From contig OW203721.1 of assembly GCA_934045075.1 (NCBI GenBank), forward strand, positions 2,164,497 through 2,228,496: DNA of 64,000 nucleotides. Direction: 5' to 3'. Both the position numbers and the translations under genes were made by a program. Positions within the stretch are counted from its first letter, which is position 1. The number at the start of each line of letters is the position of its first letter. Below, piece after piece: positions 63,102-64,000 of this stretch. Origin of the DNA: Yponomeuta sedellus (Eukaryota > Arthropoda > Insecta > Lepidoptera > Yponomeutidae). The notes below the pieces were generated by a model. The model searched no databases and was not told the DNA's origin. It saw only the letters and a list, made by a program, of their open reading frames with translations.

Positions 63102-63404
63102 CTGAATGAAATAGTTTTTTGCATTCAACAGAGTAACAACTGAAAGGTTTCAAACACGGCAATTGCAACGTTGCCGTAACGTAAGTAATTAGGTGAAATC
63201 CGTTTTACCTAATAATAATCATTATTGGACCCGTTTAATTGAATTAGGTTTGTTAGTAGGCAATTTTAAGGGACCGATAAAGGATCATCCTTAATTTCTC
63301 TGTAGTGGATTCTACGGGTGTTACAGGACAGCGTTTAAGCTGGACGTTAAAATAAATAACCTACATCGGAACACGAACGAACGAACGAATTACATGAACA
63401 ACTA

Positions 63405-63617
63405 CAGTGCGTTCACATTAACTTGACGCGTGAGAGAATTGGTAGCACTGAGATGTTTACTGTTACCATGTTAAATAAAAAATCATTCCCATTACTTGGG
63501 GAAAATAAAAGGATTGAGGGCTTGTTTTACCATCTTCCGATTAGGTCTAAAAGCTAATTCACATGTTATGTCCTTGTTACCAATTCTCTCACGCGTCAAG
63601 TTAATGTGAACGCACTG
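63405..63617. mobile_element. Tc1/mariner-type MITE, copy 2
   Basis: 213 bp with perfect TA duplication (63403 and 63618) and TIRs CAGTGCGTTCACATTAACTT. Near-identical to 1653-1865, 61 kb away, so both are recent. Confidence 0.9.
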
Positions 63618-64000
63618 TACTCGTATAATAAAATAAAAAATAACGCATATAATGGGTAGCTCAGTGAAATGATGGCTGCTCAGTGATAGCATTTTTCAAA
63701 AGTTGCAAGTTTTTCGACAGAAATAAATAACTTTCCAGAAAAAATATAAAATAATGGTAGTGGCGATTAGAAACCGACCTCGTAATAATGGTGAGTAGCT
63801 TATGAAGTACCATCTTATAGCGTATAGTACAGGTACCACAAGTTTTTATTTTGGGTTTAGAAAATTTTTAGATAATGTGTTAAATAGTAAAGTTAGTGCT
63901 ATCCACATCACGCATGCCAAGCCGGAAGAAAATACCTTTAAGTGTAAAGCTCGCCTTTGTGCAGATTGATTTCTTGTGTAATGAGAATCAATCAATCAAA
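63618..64000. other. No feature recognised
   Basis: No further upstream exon of the C1GALT1-like gene could be found here; that exon must lie beyond the window. Confidence 0.4.

Noticed and set aside
62956..63168. Start Met at 63168 for the galactosyltransferase-like gene
   Set aside because: The first 20 or so residues are intronic; a CATTCAG acceptor at 63102-63108 and family alignment place the exon start at 63101.

Overview
This window looks like nuclear DNA from a moth or butterfly (Lepidoptera). It is AT-rich, split into short exons and long introns, and dominated by transposable elements: tRNA-derived SINEs, a 5S rRNA-derived SINE, RTE-, Jockey- and Penelope-type retroelements, mariner/Tc1 and Harbinger-like DNA elements, and short Helitron-like elements ending in CTAG. 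The order is inferred from the repeat types; the species cannot be named from sequence alone.

Only three host loci are supported. At the left end is the last exon of a small protein gene (1049-1279). At 5531-9361 is a complete three-exon paralogue that encodes a 116-residue secreted protein with four cysteines. At the right end, on the minus strand, are the last five coding exons (63101 to 58111) of a core-1 beta-1,3-galactosyltransferase-like gene (C1GALT1/T-synthase, family GT31). All splice phases agree and the stop codon is in place; the 5' exons lie beyond the window.

The 44 kb between 9.4 and 58 kb holds no convincing host gene. It is a nest of transposons. The largest coding element is a Jockey/CR1-like LINE at 41.0-44.6 kb (endonuclease and reverse transcriptase, one frameshift between them). 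Others are an RTE LINE C-terminus (12.5-13.2 kb), a mariner transposase pseudogene split by a SINE (21.2-22.5 kb), a Penelope-like insertion (23.4-24.1 kb), solo LTRs and MITEs. Long simple repeats lie at 0.1-0.37, 2.97-3.33 and 34.8-35.3 kb.

The most unusual system is a tRNA-derived SINE family with a 308-bp unit. It repeatedly inserts as fold-back (inverted) copies or as tandem copies of more than one unit, each bounded by one ordinary 9-16 bp target-site duplication. The extreme case is a 2.2-kb inverted tandem array (35999-38213) that split another tRNA-SINE and has a 13-bp duplication at its outer edges. Several fold-backs turn round, and one solo copy stops, at the same point in the tRNA anticodon arm, which suggests a reverse-transcription stop followed by snap-back synthesis. 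A second abundant family (about 20 copies) carries a recognisable 5S rRNA promoter region, and two copies appear to have a tRNA A-box half fused to the 5S part.
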